Shown here in pieces: positions 24,708 to 32,580 of a stretch of DNA of 64,000 bases. The notes under the pieces are model-generated. The model saw only the letters and a program-made list of their open reading frames with translations, had not been told where the DNA came from and made no database searches. Numbering within the stretch: the first letter of the stretch is position 1; the number at the start of each line of letters is the position of its first letter. The translations under genes and the position numbers were made by a program. The stretch is from Cohnella zeiphila (lineage in GTDB: Bacteria; Bacillota; Bacilli; Paenibacillales; Paenibacillaceae): positions 33,649 to 97,648 of the forward strand of contig NZ_JACJVO010000015.1 in NCBI RefSeq assembly GCF_014212055.1. The letters run 5' to 3'.

Positions 24708-24914
24708 TCAGATCTTCCGCATTTTGGTGGTGTTGACGAGAGCGGGCAGCATCCGCGTGGCGCTGACCATGGGAGACGAACATAGGTAGCAAGTGGGAAC
24801 GGCCTCGAACGAGAAGTCGTCGCGCATCCAGCCGATGCAGTCATCGCTGACGCATTGCCAGATCGCCGTCTCTTCCTGCGGCAGTTCCTCGATCGGTTTT
24901 TTCCGCGAATACAT
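24708..24914 (-). CDS. ydjO: Cold-inducible YdjO-like zinc-binding protein
   Basis: The 68-residue product has two Cys pairs (CVSDDCIGW and CYLCSSPM) that probably bind zinc, and the layout of Bacillus YdjO: ETAIWQC, GWMRDDF and a C-terminal helix. In Bacillus YdjO is linked with cold induction; its role is unknown. A cold-shock protein gene lies just upstream on the same strand, separated by a strong terminator, so the two could be cold-induced separately. A GGAG-type site is present before the start. Confidence 0.8.
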   Translation of the reverse strand: MYSRKKPIEELPQEETAIWQCVSDDCIGWMRDDFSFEAVPTCYLCSSPMVSATRMLPALVNTTKMRKI

Positions 24915-24955
24915 GGAATCAGCCCCCTTCTCCCCTAGTCTGCCCCAAAAATGAG

Positions 24956-24985
24956 AAAAGTCCCCGGCATTCGCCGGGGACTTTT
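24956..24985 (-). terminator. Intrinsic terminator of the cold-shock gene
   Basis: AAAAGTCCCCGGC and GCCGGGGACTTTT form a perfect 13-bp stem with a 4-base loop. It has T tracts in both directions and lies 11 bases after the cold-shock gene's stop codon. Confidence 0.9.
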
Positions 24986-24996
24986 CTCCAAAATTC

Positions 24997-25197
24997 TTAC
25001 AGCTTTACAACGTTCTCGGCTTGCGGGCCGCGGTTGCCTTGGACAACGTTGAACTCAACGCGTTGGCCTTCGTCCAGCGTCTTGAAGCCGTCGCCGACGA
25101 TTGCGCTGAAGTGCACGAATACGTCGTTGCCGCCTTCAACTTCGATGAAGCCGAAACCCTTCTCTGCGTTAAACCATTTTACTGTTCCTGTTTGCAT
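24997..25197 (-). CDS. Cold-shock protein, CspA/CspB family
   Basis: Cold-shock proteins bind single-stranded RNA and DNA. The 66-residue product starts at the ATG at 25197 (MQTGTVKWF), behind GGAGGC; an in-frame ATG 15 bases upstream is less well placed. It contains RNP1 (KGFGFIEV) and RNP2 (VFVHFSAI), and ends [12 protein letters not shown]. The long AT-rich leader with a large hairpin (25261-25320) fits control by temperature, as in other csp genes. Confidence 0.95.
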   Translation of the reverse strand: MQTGTVKWFNAEKGFGFIEVEGGNDVFVHFSAIVGDGFKTLDEGQRVEFNVVQGNRGPQAENVVKL

Positions 25198-25260
25198 TTG
25201 GAATGCCTCCAATAAATCAAATTTTACATGAGCTTTTTATTTTCTGTGCCAGAAATAAAA

Positions 25261-25320
25261 AATTCACATATTGGAAAAGGTTACACATACAAAATGATAA
25301 CCCTTTACACTATGTGAATT
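25261..25320 (-). promoter_or_regulatory. Structured 5' leader hairpin of the cold-shock gene
   Basis: AATTCACATA (25261-25270) and TATGTGAATT (25311-25320) are perfect inverted repeats, and an inner pair (AAAGGTTA with TAACCCTTT) extends the stem with one bulge. It sits in the transcribed leader, about 65-120 bases before the start codon. Cold-shock mRNAs are known to have such temperature-sensitive leaders. Confidence 0.7.
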
Positions 25321-25341
25321 CAGGTCATGATTTGTAAAACA

Positions 25342-25370
25342 AGTTTACCACACCTCTTCATGTAATGCAA
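25342..25370 (-). promoter_or_regulatory. Candidate promoter of the cold-shock gene
   Basis: On the minus strand TTGCAT (25365-25370) and TAAACT (25342-25347) are 17 bases apart, with a TGG extended -10 element. The leader would be about 135 nt. Confidence 0.5.
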
Positions 25371-25475
25371 TTCGCAATTTTAGCAACAAAATCAGTATTA
25401 CCGGCCCGCGACTTCTTTATTCCTTCCCTTCGCAAAAAACTTTATTCCTGCGCCGAACCCGCCGGGCGATCGCCG

Positions 25476-25820
25476 CTACTGTTCCATCTTGAACCCATAG
25501 CTCAGCGTCATCTCTACCGCCGCAAGCGCCAGGAATCCCCCGGCCAGCGAATGCTTGCCGGAGACGTACAACGCCAGCGCGGCCAATCCGAAAACGATCG
25601 CTTGAAGCAGGGCGCGTACGGGAATCGAGACCGGAATCGAAGCTTTGGGCGCGATGAAGGTTCCCCACAGGATGGCGATCAAGAGCGGCGTCCCGATGCC
25701 GAGCGCGATCTTGAGCGCCAATCCCGGCGGAAAATGGAATCCCCAGAGTCCGAACGCAGCCAGCGCCGCAAGCTCCATCAGAAAAAAGACGGCCATCACG
25801 AGTCCTTGAAAAATGATCAT
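25476..25820 (-). CDS. YrdB/DUF2568-like small membrane protein
   Basis: The start at 25820 has GAGGAGGA eight bases upstream, giving 114 residues; the longer frame to 25928 runs through the promoter region and is rejected. The protein has four hydrophobic segments with family-like stretches ALAAFGLWGF, GIGTPLLIAILWGTFIAPKA and a C-terminal LALAAVEMTLSYGF. YrdB-type proteins have no known function. The promoter region carries two palindromes, so the gene is probably under a specific repressor, which is not encoded next to it. Confidence 0.72.
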   Translation of the reverse strand: MIIFQGLVMAVFFLMELAALAAFGLWGFHFPPGLALKIALGIGTPLLIAILWGTFIAPKASIPVSIPVRALLQAIVFGLAALALYVSGKHSLAGGFLALAAVEMTLSYGFKMEQ

Positions 25821-25838
25821 TCGAATCGTCCTCCTCAA

Positions 25839-25886
25839 AACTAATATTATTAGCTTTAATATAACTAATGTCATTAGTTTTGACAA
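25839..25886 (-). promoter_or_regulatory. Promoter with two palindromic operators before the YrdB-like gene
   Basis: On the minus strand TTGTCA (25881-25886) and TATATT (25858-25863) are exactly 17 bases apart. A 17-bp palindrome (AACTAAT, TGTCA centre, ATTAGTT; 25863-25879) fills the spacer, and a 13-bp palindrome (CTAAT-ATT-ATTAG; 25841-25853) covers the start region. The centres are 24 bp apart. Confidence 0.75.
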
Positions 25887-25929
25887 GCGTTTCTTTTCAA
25901 AATGTTCCCGCCGTTGCCGCAGCCCCACG

Positions 25930-26130
25930 GAACGTGCTTAGATCTAACGAAACTGAGCGACGCTATTCGGACAAAATCATCGGCTTGCAAAATGTAAGGA
26001 AACCGAATGATCTTATTAGACATGCGCTCGCGATATTCCCGGCTTTCCGGAGCCAATAAGATCGTTCCGTTTCGTTAAAATGAAATCCATTCCCTTTTGG
26101 GCCAAATAAGAACGTATGGATTCGTTAGCA
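25930..26130 (+). repeat. Degenerate repeats in a gene-free stretch
   Basis: The gap between 25887 and 26257 holds no ORF with a ribosome binding site. It contains two related segments 50 bp apart, beginning AATAAGATCG (26055) and AATAAGAACG (26105) and each ending in TTCGTTA, and an inverted relative (TAACGAAA) near 25948. This looks like an eroded member of the 51-bp array class. Confidence 0.35.
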
Positions 26131-26257
26131 AGAGACAGGGCGTGTGTGATCCAGTAGAAAGTTCATGAGGTTAAACGAAAGGTGAATGGCGCTACTATTT
26201 AACGAGGTGAAAAAAGCGCGCCCGGCCCGCCGCGAGGCCGGGACGGGCGCGCGCGTC

Positions 26258-26818
26258 TCACGGCGCGGTCTCCTCGACCGCGGCGAGGCGCTCGCGAAGC
26301 TCATCGTAGTACGGATGCAGCCGCGGATTGACGTGCTTTTCCCAGAAAAGCCGATCCCCCGCCAGAATCGCCTGCCGCAAATCCGTCGCCCGAATCGGAA
26401 TCCAGGCGCGAGGCACGATCAGCCGGCCCAGCTCGGCCAGCTCCTCCGGAGGGAACCACAGCTCCCGCTCCTCGTCGTTGCCGGTGATCATCAAATCCGG
26501 CTTCCCCCAGCCTTCTTCCCGCCCAACGCCGCGAACCGCCTCCAGCAAATATTGCCCCCAAGCGTAGCTGTGATCCGTCTCGTTCGTATAATCCGCCAAA
26601 GGCCGCACGCAAGCCCCTTCTCCGCACACCTCCCGCAGCATCTTCATGCGCAGATCGACCGGAAAAGGATTGCGCTTCGTCCCCTGAAGCTGCGCCGATC
26701 CGACCAGCACCAGCAGATGCTCGCACATGGAGTTCCCCATCTCGATAATCCGTTCATGCCCCACATGCAATTGCTGAAAACGCCCCAATATAAAGCCAAA
26801 CCGAAACGGCTTGCCCAT
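26258..26818 (-). CDS. Cytidylyltransferase-fold adenylyltransferase (NMNAT-like)
   Basis: The 186-residue product has the nucleotidyltransferase motif GRFQQLHVGH near the N-terminus (the HxGH variant) and the second motif near the C-terminus, PIRATDLRQAI (the ISGTxxR position). LLVLVGSAQ and LMITGNDEERELWFP fit the short archaeal-type nicotinamide-mononucleotide adenylyltransferases. It probably makes NAD or a related dinucleotide. It stands alone; substrate specificity is inference. Confidence 0.78.
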   Translation of the reverse strand: MGKPFRFGFILGRFQQLHVGHERIIEMGNSMCEHLLVLVGSAQLQGTKRNPFPVDLRMKMLREVCGEGACVRPLADYTNETDHSYAWGQYLLEAVRGVGREEGWGKPDLMITGNDEERELWFPPEELAELGRLIVPRAWIPIRATDLRQAILAGDRLFWEKHVNPRLHPYYDELRERLAAVEETAP

Positions 26819-26914
26819 CCGTCGACTCCCCTTTCTTTCTTGATTCGATTATAGCGAGGTCCCGCCCCTCATTCCATCCCGTCTTTCCGCCGCTCCCGCG
26901 CTTCTTCTCCGAAA

Positions 26915-26943
26915 ATCAAAAGCCCCCGCTTGACGGCGGGGGC
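26915..26943 (-). terminator. Intrinsic terminator of the 159-aa gene
   Basis: On the minus strand GCCCCCGC and GCGGGGGC form an 8-bp stem followed by TTTTGATTTTC. Confidence 0.8.
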
Positions 26944-26990
26944 GGACTTCGGGCCTGCGGGACGTTCCGGGAATTACGGTCTGCGCCGGA

Positions 26991-27470
26991 CTAAGCCTCC
27001 TGCCGGGAAAAGCCTTCTTCCTCCAGGTACTCCCGGGCTTCCTCGTAGCTCTCGAAGGCGGCGTCCAGGTTCAAGCCGGAGAAAACGTACCACATGCCGT
27101 CCTCCTCCTCGAACTTGAGCTCGAGCTTCTGCCGTTTGGCGTTTTGCCAGATTTGGCTCGTTGGCGGAGCCGCGGCATCGGCGCCCGAACCGGACAGGGA
27201 CCGGATGGACCCGGCGATAATCGAGCGAAGCTCTTCCGCCCCGAAGTCGCGGATGTTCACGAAGCCCTTGTCATCCGCATCTCCGGCATATTCCGGAAGC
27301 TCGCCCGCATAGACGAAGCCGTTGCCGTTCGGATGGAGGTGGTAGACAACGGTTTTCTTGTCGAACGCGCTTTGGTCGTAATGGTAATTCACGCGTCCCA
27401 TGGACACGTCTTTGCGCTGCAATTCGGCGAACGAATCGGCGATGGCCAGCTTTTCTTCAAAACTTAGCAT
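26991..27470 (-). CDS. Hypothetical protein (159 aa)
   Basis: A soluble acidic protein with two apparent halves: residues 1-75 with VNYHYDQSAFDKKTVVYHLHPNGNG, and a C-terminal part with KRQKLELKFEEEDGMWYVF and a final helix (YEEAREYLEEEGF). A Gly/Ala/Pro-rich linker lies near 95-108. The end of the protein resembles small domains that bind or sense, but no family could be named. It has its own terminator at 26915-26943. Function unknown. Confidence 0.7.
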   Translation of the reverse strand: MLSFEEKLAIADSFAELQRKDVSMGRVNYHYDQSAFDKKTVVYHLHPNGNGFVYAGELPEYAGDADDKGFVNIRDFGAEELRSIIAGSIRSLSGSGADAAAPPTSQIWQNAKRQKLELKFEEEDGMWYVFSGLNLDAAFESYEEAREYLEEEGFSRQEA

Positions 27471-27595
27471 GTCGGGCCTCCATACGGCTGAGAGTGTTGT
27501 CCCTCAGTATAGCACAAACGCGGCCAAGCCCGCGCTTCCCCGGGACTTGGCCTCGGGATGCACGGGCGCAGCAGAAAGAGGAAGGAGCGGAAGGG

Positions 27596-28375
27596 CTAGC
27601 GGCGGACGGGGGCCGTGCTGACGACTCCGTAGCGGAACAGCGCTTTGCGGCCGATCCAGCCGACGAGCCGGTCGGTGACGAAGCCCATCAGCCCCAGGCT
27701 GATCAAGCCGACGAAGATCCAGTCCGTGCGGAAGAACAAGCGGGAATTCCAGATCAGGAAGCCGACGCCTTCGTTGGCTGCGATCATCTCCGCTCCGATG
27801 ATCGCCATATAGGAGGTACCCATAGCAAGGCGGATGCCGGTGAAAATGTAAGGAGTCGTCGCCGGAATGACGACATGGACGAGGATCTGCCATTCCGATG
27901 CGCCCATGCTGCGGGCGGAACGGATCTTGTCGTCCTCGATGGAGAGCACGCCTGTCAGCGTGTTCATGACGACGATGAACAAGGTGGCGTATAGGATCAG
28001 GGCGATTTTCGATTCTTCGCCGATGCCGAACCAGACGAGAAAAAGGGTGATGAACGCGATCGGCGGGATGAACCGGATGAAGTTCAGGAACGGTTCGGCG
28101 AACATGCGGACGGCTCCCACCTTGCCGATCACGAGTCCGATCGGAATGGCGACGAGGCTGCCGAGCGCCCAGCCGACGAGCACCCGGTAGAAGCTGATGC
28201 CGATATAGCGGATCAACGATCCGTCGGCCAGCAGCTCCCGGGCTCCTCGCCAGGTGTCTACGGGGCCCGGGATAATCTCCGGACCGTACCACAGAGCGGC
28301 CAGCTGCCAGACGACGAGCGCGAGAACCCACAGAAGCGGGAGGGTGAACCATTTTTTCTGCCAAATCCGGCTCAT
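27596..28375 (-). CDS. ABC transporter permease, SsuC/TauC type
   Basis: A 259-residue inner-membrane protein with about six helices and the binding-protein-dependent EAA loop (GASEWQILVHVVIPATTPY, about residues 150-168), which contacts the ATPase. VGWALGSLVAIPIGLVIG and FIRFIPPIAFITLF are typical for sulfonate, taurine or nitrate importers. Its start overlaps the stop of the ATPase gene as ATGA. It is the last gene of the marR-arylsulfotransferase-ABC operon; the 125 bases after it hold no clear terminator. Confidence 0.9.
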   Translation of the reverse strand: MSRIWQKKWFTLPLLWVLALVVWQLAALWYGPEIIPGPVDTWRGARELLADGSLIRYIGISFYRVLVGWALGSLVAIPIGLVIGKVGAVRMFAEPFLNFIRFIPPIAFITLFLVWFGIGEESKIALILYATLFIVVMNTLTGVLSIEDDKIRSARSMGASEWQILVHVVIPATTPYIFTGIRLAMGTSYMAIIGAEMIAANEGVGFLIWNSRLFFRTDWIFVGLISLGLMGFVTDRLVGWIGRKALFRYGVVSTAPVRR

Positions 28376-29178
28376 GCGGTCCCTCCCCCTTCCGTCTCGT
28401 CAAAGTGCGCCTGAATGGTCTGATACAAGGAGTAGAACTCGGGTGCGGCCGCATCCCGCGGATAGGCCAACGGAACCTCGTAAATATGGGCGATGCGCGA
28501 GGACGGCCCCGGCGACATGATGGCGATGCGCCCGCCCAGCAGAATCGCTTCCTGGATGTCGTGGGTGACGAAGATGACGGTCTTGTTCGTCGCCTGCCAG
28601 ATGCCGCTGAGCTCCTTCTGCATCGTCCGCCGCGTCATCGCGTCGAGCGCCCCGAACGGCTCATCCATGAGCAGGATGGCCGGATCGTTCGCCAGCACGC
28701 GGGCCAACTGGACGCGCTGCTTCATCCCGCCCGACAGCTCGCGCGGGAACTTCCCCTCGTGCCCGGCGAGCCCGACCATTCCGATGAAGCGGTCGGAGAT
28801 TTCGCGGCGCTGCGGCTTCGGCATCTTCTTCATTTTCAGGCCGAACTCCACGTTCTGGCGAACCGTCAGCCATGGAAAAAGCGAGGAGTCGGCCTGCTGA
28901 AAGACGACCGCCCGGTCGCGGCCCGGCTTGTCGACCTCGACGTCGCCGACCTGCAGGCGGCCGCCGGTTTTGGAGACGAAGCCCGCGATCATGTTGAGCA
29001 GCGTCGATTTGCCGCATCCGCTGGGGCCGAGAAGGACGAAAAACTCTCCGCCCTTCACGACCAAGTCGACGTCCTGGATGATATAATGCACGTTGCCCGA
29101 CTTCTTCGCCGTCTCCGCGTAGCTCTTGTTCAGCCGCTCGATCGTGATCGTATTCGCCGGGAAAGTGGCCAGCGCCAT
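28372..29178 (-). CDS. ABC transporter ATP-binding protein, SsuB/TauB type
   Basis: The 268-residue ATPase has Walker A GPSGCGKST, signature LSGGMKQRVQLARVL, Walker B ILLMDEPFGALD and the switch His in THDIQEAI. It powers the importer made of the permease at 27596 and the binding protein at 29192. The gene starts 14 bases after the binding-protein gene and overlaps the permease by four bases. The C-terminal 30 residues (HFDETEGG) extend past the core. Confidence 0.93.
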   Translation of the reverse strand: MALATFPANTITIERLNKSYAETAKKSGNVHYIIQDVDLVVKGGEFFVLLGPSGCGKSTLLNMIAGFVSKTGGRLQVGDVEVDKPGRDRAVVFQQADSSLFPWLTVRQNVEFGLKMKKMPKPQRREISDRFIGMVGLAGHEGKFPRELSGGMKQRVQLARVLANDPAILLMDEPFGALDAMTRRTMQKELSGIWQATNKTVIFVTHDIQEAILLGGRIAIMSPGPSSRIAHIYEVPLAYPRDAAAPEFYSLYQTIQAHFDETEGGGTA

Positions 29179-29191
29179 CGCTCTCTCCTCC

Positions 29192-30265
29192 TTAGTTCTC
29201 GTAAGTCACCCGGTCCGGGAAGCTTTGTTTCAACGGATCCAGCCGGACTTTGGCATTCAGGTCGAAGTCGGTTTGGATGATGCCGTTGTCGACCATGTAC
29301 TTCTTCTGGCCCGCCAGACTGTCGTACGCTTCTTTGGTGAATCCGATCGACCAGTTGTTCGTCGCCAGATCCTTCAAGGTCGCTTCTTTCGGCTGTTTTA
29401 CTTCTTTGAAAAGAATGTCCGCCGTCTGGTCCGGATGGTCCTTGATGAATTGGGACGACTCGTCGATGGCCTTGAGGAAGTTGGCGACGGCTTGCGGATG
29501 CTCCCGGATCAGGGAATCGGGAGCGATCAGGTCTCCGCCGATGCGCACGGACGTCTGCGACATGTCGGTCAGCACGTGCGCGCCTTCGATCGAGTCGAAC
29601 TTCGCGAGCATCGCCGCGCCGGTAATCCAGGCGGCATCGATCTCCCCTTTCTTGAGCGCGACGTACGCCTCGTCGAGCCCGCCTTGGCCGATCTCCTTCG
29701 TATCCTTGACCGAGAGGCCGTTCTGCTTCAAGTATTCATCCCATAGATAAGGAACGAACGTGCCGCGGAAGGTGCTCAGCTTTTTCCCCTTGAGGTCCTC
29801 GGGCTTCTGAATGTCGTTCCGCACGAACAGCTTCCATTGGGCGGCCTGCTTGTCGGCATCCCCGCCGGTTGCCGCGATGATCGAATAGTCGCCCTTGCTT
29901 ACCGCGTTCAGAATCGGAAAGTCCGCGCCGTAAGCGACGTCCGTCTGCTTGATGAACAGCGAGTTGATCCCTTCGGCCGGCGTGGCGAACGTCACGATCT
30001 CCGCATCGATGCCGTACTTCTCGAAAATTCCCTGGTTCACCGCAACGCGGAACACCGGGTTGGAGACGATGTCGGCAATCTTGATCTTGATCGGATCGTT
30101 CTTCGCGCCGCCGGCATCCTGCGACGCCGCCGCAGAGCCTGCGGGCGCCGCTTCCGCCGATGACGGCGATTTGCTGCCGCAGCCCGCAAGCAAAGCGGAA
30201 ACCAGGAGAATGGCGGCTGCTGCGCCGACCCAGGCGAACCTGCTCTTCTTTCTGTCTTTTCTCAT
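29192..30265 (-). CDS. ABC transporter substrate-binding lipoprotein, SsuA/NMT1-like
   Basis: A 357-residue lipoprotein with signal peptide and lipobox LLAGC (KKSRFAWVGAAAAILL before it), a Ser/Ala-rich linker, and an SsuA-like two-lobed binding domain: RVAVNQGIFEKYGIDAEIV, TDVAYGADFP and KKGEIDAAWITG. Such proteins bind sulfonates, taurine or similar small anions. The gene lies between the arylsulfotransferase and ATPase genes, so an aromatic sulfate ester or sulfonate is the likely cargo (inference). Confidence 0.88.
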   Translation of the reverse strand: MRKDRKKSRFAWVGAAAAILLVSALLAGCGSKSPSSAEAAPAGSAAASQDAGGAKNDPIKIKIADIVSNPVFRVAVNQGIFEKYGIDAEIVTFATPAEGINSLFIKQTDVAYGADFPILNAVSKGDYSIIAATGGDADKQAAQWKLFVRNDIQKPEDLKGKKLSTFRGTFVPYLWDEYLKQNGLSVKDTKEIGQGGLDEAYVALKKGEIDAAWITGAAMLAKFDSIEGAHVLTDMSQTSVRIGGDLIAPDSLIREHPQAVANFLKAIDESSQFIKDHPDQTADILFKEVKQPKEATLKDLATNNWSIGFTKEAYDSLAGQKKYMVDNGIIQTDFDLNAKVRLDPLKQSFPDRVTYEN

Positions 30266-30295
30266 CGATACCCCTCCGTCTATCGAATCTCTCTT

Positions 30296-31741
30296 TTAGC
30301 CTTGAGGCTTCTCGTCGGTGCGGGCGACGCAAAGCGCTCCGTCCTCGTACGAGAACGCGCCTTCCACGACCGCTACCGTCGCCGCGCCTCGGCCCACCGC
30401 TCCCGGAACCCGATAATCGGCCACGTCGATCGGGACGATCGCTTCTTCTTGCGGCTTTTCCAGCTGGGGGATCCACTCATAGGGAACGCGATAGGCGCGG
30501 TATACCATGTTGGAGTTCCTTTTGTTTTTGTAAGGCGAGAGGTATTCCCACACCAGCTCGTGCTCGCGGGTCACTTCAAAGATGCGCCCGTCGGCCCCTT
30601 CCGTAACGAGCGTGTTGCCGTTCGGCAGACGCTGCGCGGAGCTGATGTACGGGCTGTAAAAGCGATACGAGTCGAGCGGCGCCTGAAAACCGGCCTCGGT
30701 CGGCGTGTACTGCCATTCGATCGCCAGCGTCGCCGGGTTGATCTCCAGCACGCGCGAATGGTCGCGGACGGCGTTCTTCTGACCGTAGGGCGACGCCGGA
30801 TTCGGCAGCCCGTAACCGGCCCAGCCGCCGTTGTCGAACACGAGCAGGTTGCCTTCCCCCGGCAGCCCTTTGGGAATGATGTGCGCATGATGCTGGCCGA
30901 TGATCCAGCCGAGATGCTTCACTTCCGGTCCCGAGAAGTCCGGGCCGAGCTGCCAGACGATCTTGCCCGTCTTCTTGTCTGTGATCGCGATGATGTTCGC
31001 CTCCCGCGAATCCCAGATGAGGTTCTCGGGGTGGAACCGTTCGTCGCCGGCGTCATAGAATCGGTTCGGCCCGACTTTCGACACCGAGTTGATGTGCAGC
31101 CAGTCGCCGCCGGTGTCGTTCCCGAAGTGGCGGCCGTTCGGATCGCGGAACAGCACGTTCTTCGCGCTCTCGTCGAAGCCGAGCTCTTCGAAATGGTCGC
31201 TCGCCGCCCATTCCCAGACGATGTTGCCTTCCCAATCGACCTCGAGGATCGTGTCGTCCAGCAGCACCTTGTCGGAGATTTCCGGCTTGCGGACGTTTTT
31301 ATGGGCCAGGATGATCGTATTGCCCCCGTCCGTCCGAGGTTCCTGACCGGGAGCGTAATAGCCGACCGGATTGCCGTCCCGCTGGTAATCGTGATGCGCC
31401 CGCGCCATCCATTGCGCTTCGTAGCCGGGGTCCTGAACCAGCTCATACCGGTTGAACCGCCAGACGACGTTGCCGTCCCAATCGACCTGCACCAGGTCGA
31501 TTTCGTCCTGAAAGCCATAGCGGGGATCGCGCTCTGCCGTGCTGCCCGTGACGTACCCCCCCGGGAGAATCTTGTTGGGAAATCCGCGGAGCCTCTGCCA
31601 CAGATGCACTTCTTTGCCGCTCATATCGATAAGCAGCGCGCCGACGTCGGCCGCCTGGAAAACGGTATAGCCGCTCCAAGCTTTCTCGGGCAAATAAACG
31701 GTCGTTCCGGTCGGATAAATCGTAGGGTGTCCCATGTCCAT
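30296..31741 (-). CDS. Arylsulfotransferase (ASST) family protein
   Basis: ASST enzymes move sulfate between aryl esters and phenols through a sulfated histidine on a beta-propeller. The 481-residue product has propeller-type repeats: VQVDWDGNVVWRFNRYE, LEVDWEGNIVWEWAASDH, ITDKKTGKIVWQLGPDF, LEINPATLAIEWQYTP. His-rich motifs HHAHIIPKG and ARAHHDY supply candidate catalytic residues. Unlike many family members it has no signal peptide and would act in the cytoplasm. It lies directly after marR and before an SsuABC-type importer, which suggests use of an imported aryl sulfate. Confidence 0.8.
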   Translation of the reverse strand: MDMGHPTIYPTGTTVYLPEKAWSGYTVFQAADVGALLIDMSGKEVHLWQRLRGFPNKILPGGYVTGSTAERDPRYGFQDEIDLVQVDWDGNVVWRFNRYELVQDPGYEAQWMARAHHDYQRDGNPVGYYAPGQEPRTDGGNTIILAHKNVRKPEISDKVLLDDTILEVDWEGNIVWEWAASDHFEELGFDESAKNVLFRDPNGRHFGNDTGGDWLHINSVSKVGPNRFYDAGDERFHPENLIWDSREANIIAITDKKTGKIVWQLGPDFSGPEVKHLGWIIGQHHAHIIPKGLPGEGNLLVFDNGGWAGYGLPNPASPYGQKNAVRDHSRVLEINPATLAIEWQYTPTEAGFQAPLDSYRFYSPYISSAQRLPNGNTLVTEGADGRIFEVTREHELVWEYLSPYKNKRNSNMVYRAYRVPYEWIPQLEKPQEEAIVPIDVADYRVPGAVGRGAATVAVVEGAFSYEDGALCVARTDEKPQG

Positions 31742-31748
31742 CTCTCCT

Positions 31749-32300
31749 TTAATAGGTTAGAAATCGGTCCGGCTTCGCCGGCTCTTCCCGCCTGCCCGGC
31801 GCATTCTCCCGCGGCGGGGACGGCCGGTTCTCGTTCTCCTTCGCGAGCGCCAATATTTTCTCGGAGAAGCCTTCCAAATTGCGGACCAGCGTTCGGTAGA
31901 TTTCTTTCTGGATTTCCAGTTCCAAATGCCCGAACCCCGCGAACAGCAGATTCATACTGCAACTTCCGATGTTGCTCTGCCGCTCGATCATCGCTCTTCC
32001 TTCGCCCGTGATGTCGAGCAGCACCGCCCGGCGATCCCCTTCCGCTCTCCGGCGAACGGCGAATCCCCGCTTCTCCAGCTTGTCGCAGATGGCGGTGATC
32101 GCCCCGGAAGTGAAGATCAGCTGCTCCGCCAGATCGCTCAGCTTCTGCTCCCCGTCCCGAACGATCTTGTGCAGGATCATGAGCCCCGGCAGCGCGACTC
32201 CCTCGACGGAAATCTTATCCCGCTCCTTAACGAACTTGCGCACCATCCTGCGAAAGAGATCGTCTACCTCCTTCAACGCTTCCTGATTGAGCTCGCTCAT
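31749..32300 (-). CDS. MarR-family transcriptional regulator
   Basis: A 183-residue protein with a MarR winged helix: GLMILHKIV, QKLSDLAEQLIFTSGAITAIC (recognition helix), KLEKRGFAVRRRAEGDRRAV (wing) and the family-typical LLDITGEGRAMIE. The C-terminal 35 residues are Pro/Arg-rich and probably flexible. It is the first gene of the arylsulfotransferase-ABC operon, and a palindrome TTTTAACGTTAAAA overlaps its transcription start, so it most likely represses its own operon. GGAAAGGAGAAC precedes the ATG. Confidence 0.9.
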   Translation of the reverse strand: MSELNQEALKEVDDLFRRMVRKFVKERDKISVEGVALPGLMILHKIVRDGEQKLSDLAEQLIFTSGAITAICDKLEKRGFAVRRRAEGDRRAVLLDITGEGRAMIERQSNIGSCSMNLLFAGFGHLELEIQKEIYRTLVRNLEGFSEKILALAKENENRPSPPRENAPGRREEPAKPDRFLTY

Positions 32301-32335
32301 GTTCTCCTTTCCTCGGCCCGCCTGCCAAAAAGCAC

Positions 32336-32380
32336 AAAAAAAGCCTCAATTGCGTCCCCGCGAGGAAACGCATTTGAGCC
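32336..32380 (-). terminator. Leader terminator (attenuator) before marR
   Basis: On the minus strand GGCTCAAATGCGT and ACGCAATTGAGGC pair at 11 of 13 positions and are followed by seven T bases. It lies between the promoter at 32450-32478 and the marR start at 32300, so it should end most transcripts unless relieved. Confidence 0.7.
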
Positions 32381-32409
32381 TTTGGTGGTCCAATCGGCTT
32401 ATGAAATTG

Positions 32410-32478
32410 TTTTAACGTTAAAATAATGAACGTTAAAAGATATGCCCACATCATATACCGATAATTCTTATGAGTCAA
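32410..32478 (-). promoter_or_regulatory. marR operon promoter with operator palindrome
   Basis: On the minus strand TTGACT (32473-32478) and TATGAT (32450-32455) are 17 bases apart. Downstream lie the perfect 14-bp palindrome TTTTAACGTTAAAA (32410-32423) and a second copy of its core (AACGTTAAAA, 32429-32438). This is where a MarR dimer would block elongation or open-complex escape. Confidence 0.75.
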
Positions 32479-32494
32479 GTGGGAATTATAAAAT

Positions 32495-32545
32495 AAACAG
32501 CGACAGTCCTGGACGTTGGTTTCTCGTCCAAGGCTGTCGCTGTTT
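32495..32545 (-). terminator. Intrinsic terminator of the RCC1/SLH gene
   Basis: On the minus strand AAACAGCGACAGCC and GGACTGTCGCTGTTT pair, with an inner TTGGACG/CGTCCA pair, followed by ATTTTAT. It lies 36 bases after the stop codon. Confidence 0.8.
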
Positions 32546-32580
32546 CCATATCCGGAGCGGGTCCGGTCCCTATCGTGCGA

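Noticed and set aside
30302..32011. A 569-residue plus-strand frame opposite the arylsulfotransferase gene.
   Set aside because: Antisense of a propeller protein; no ribosome binding site at its start.
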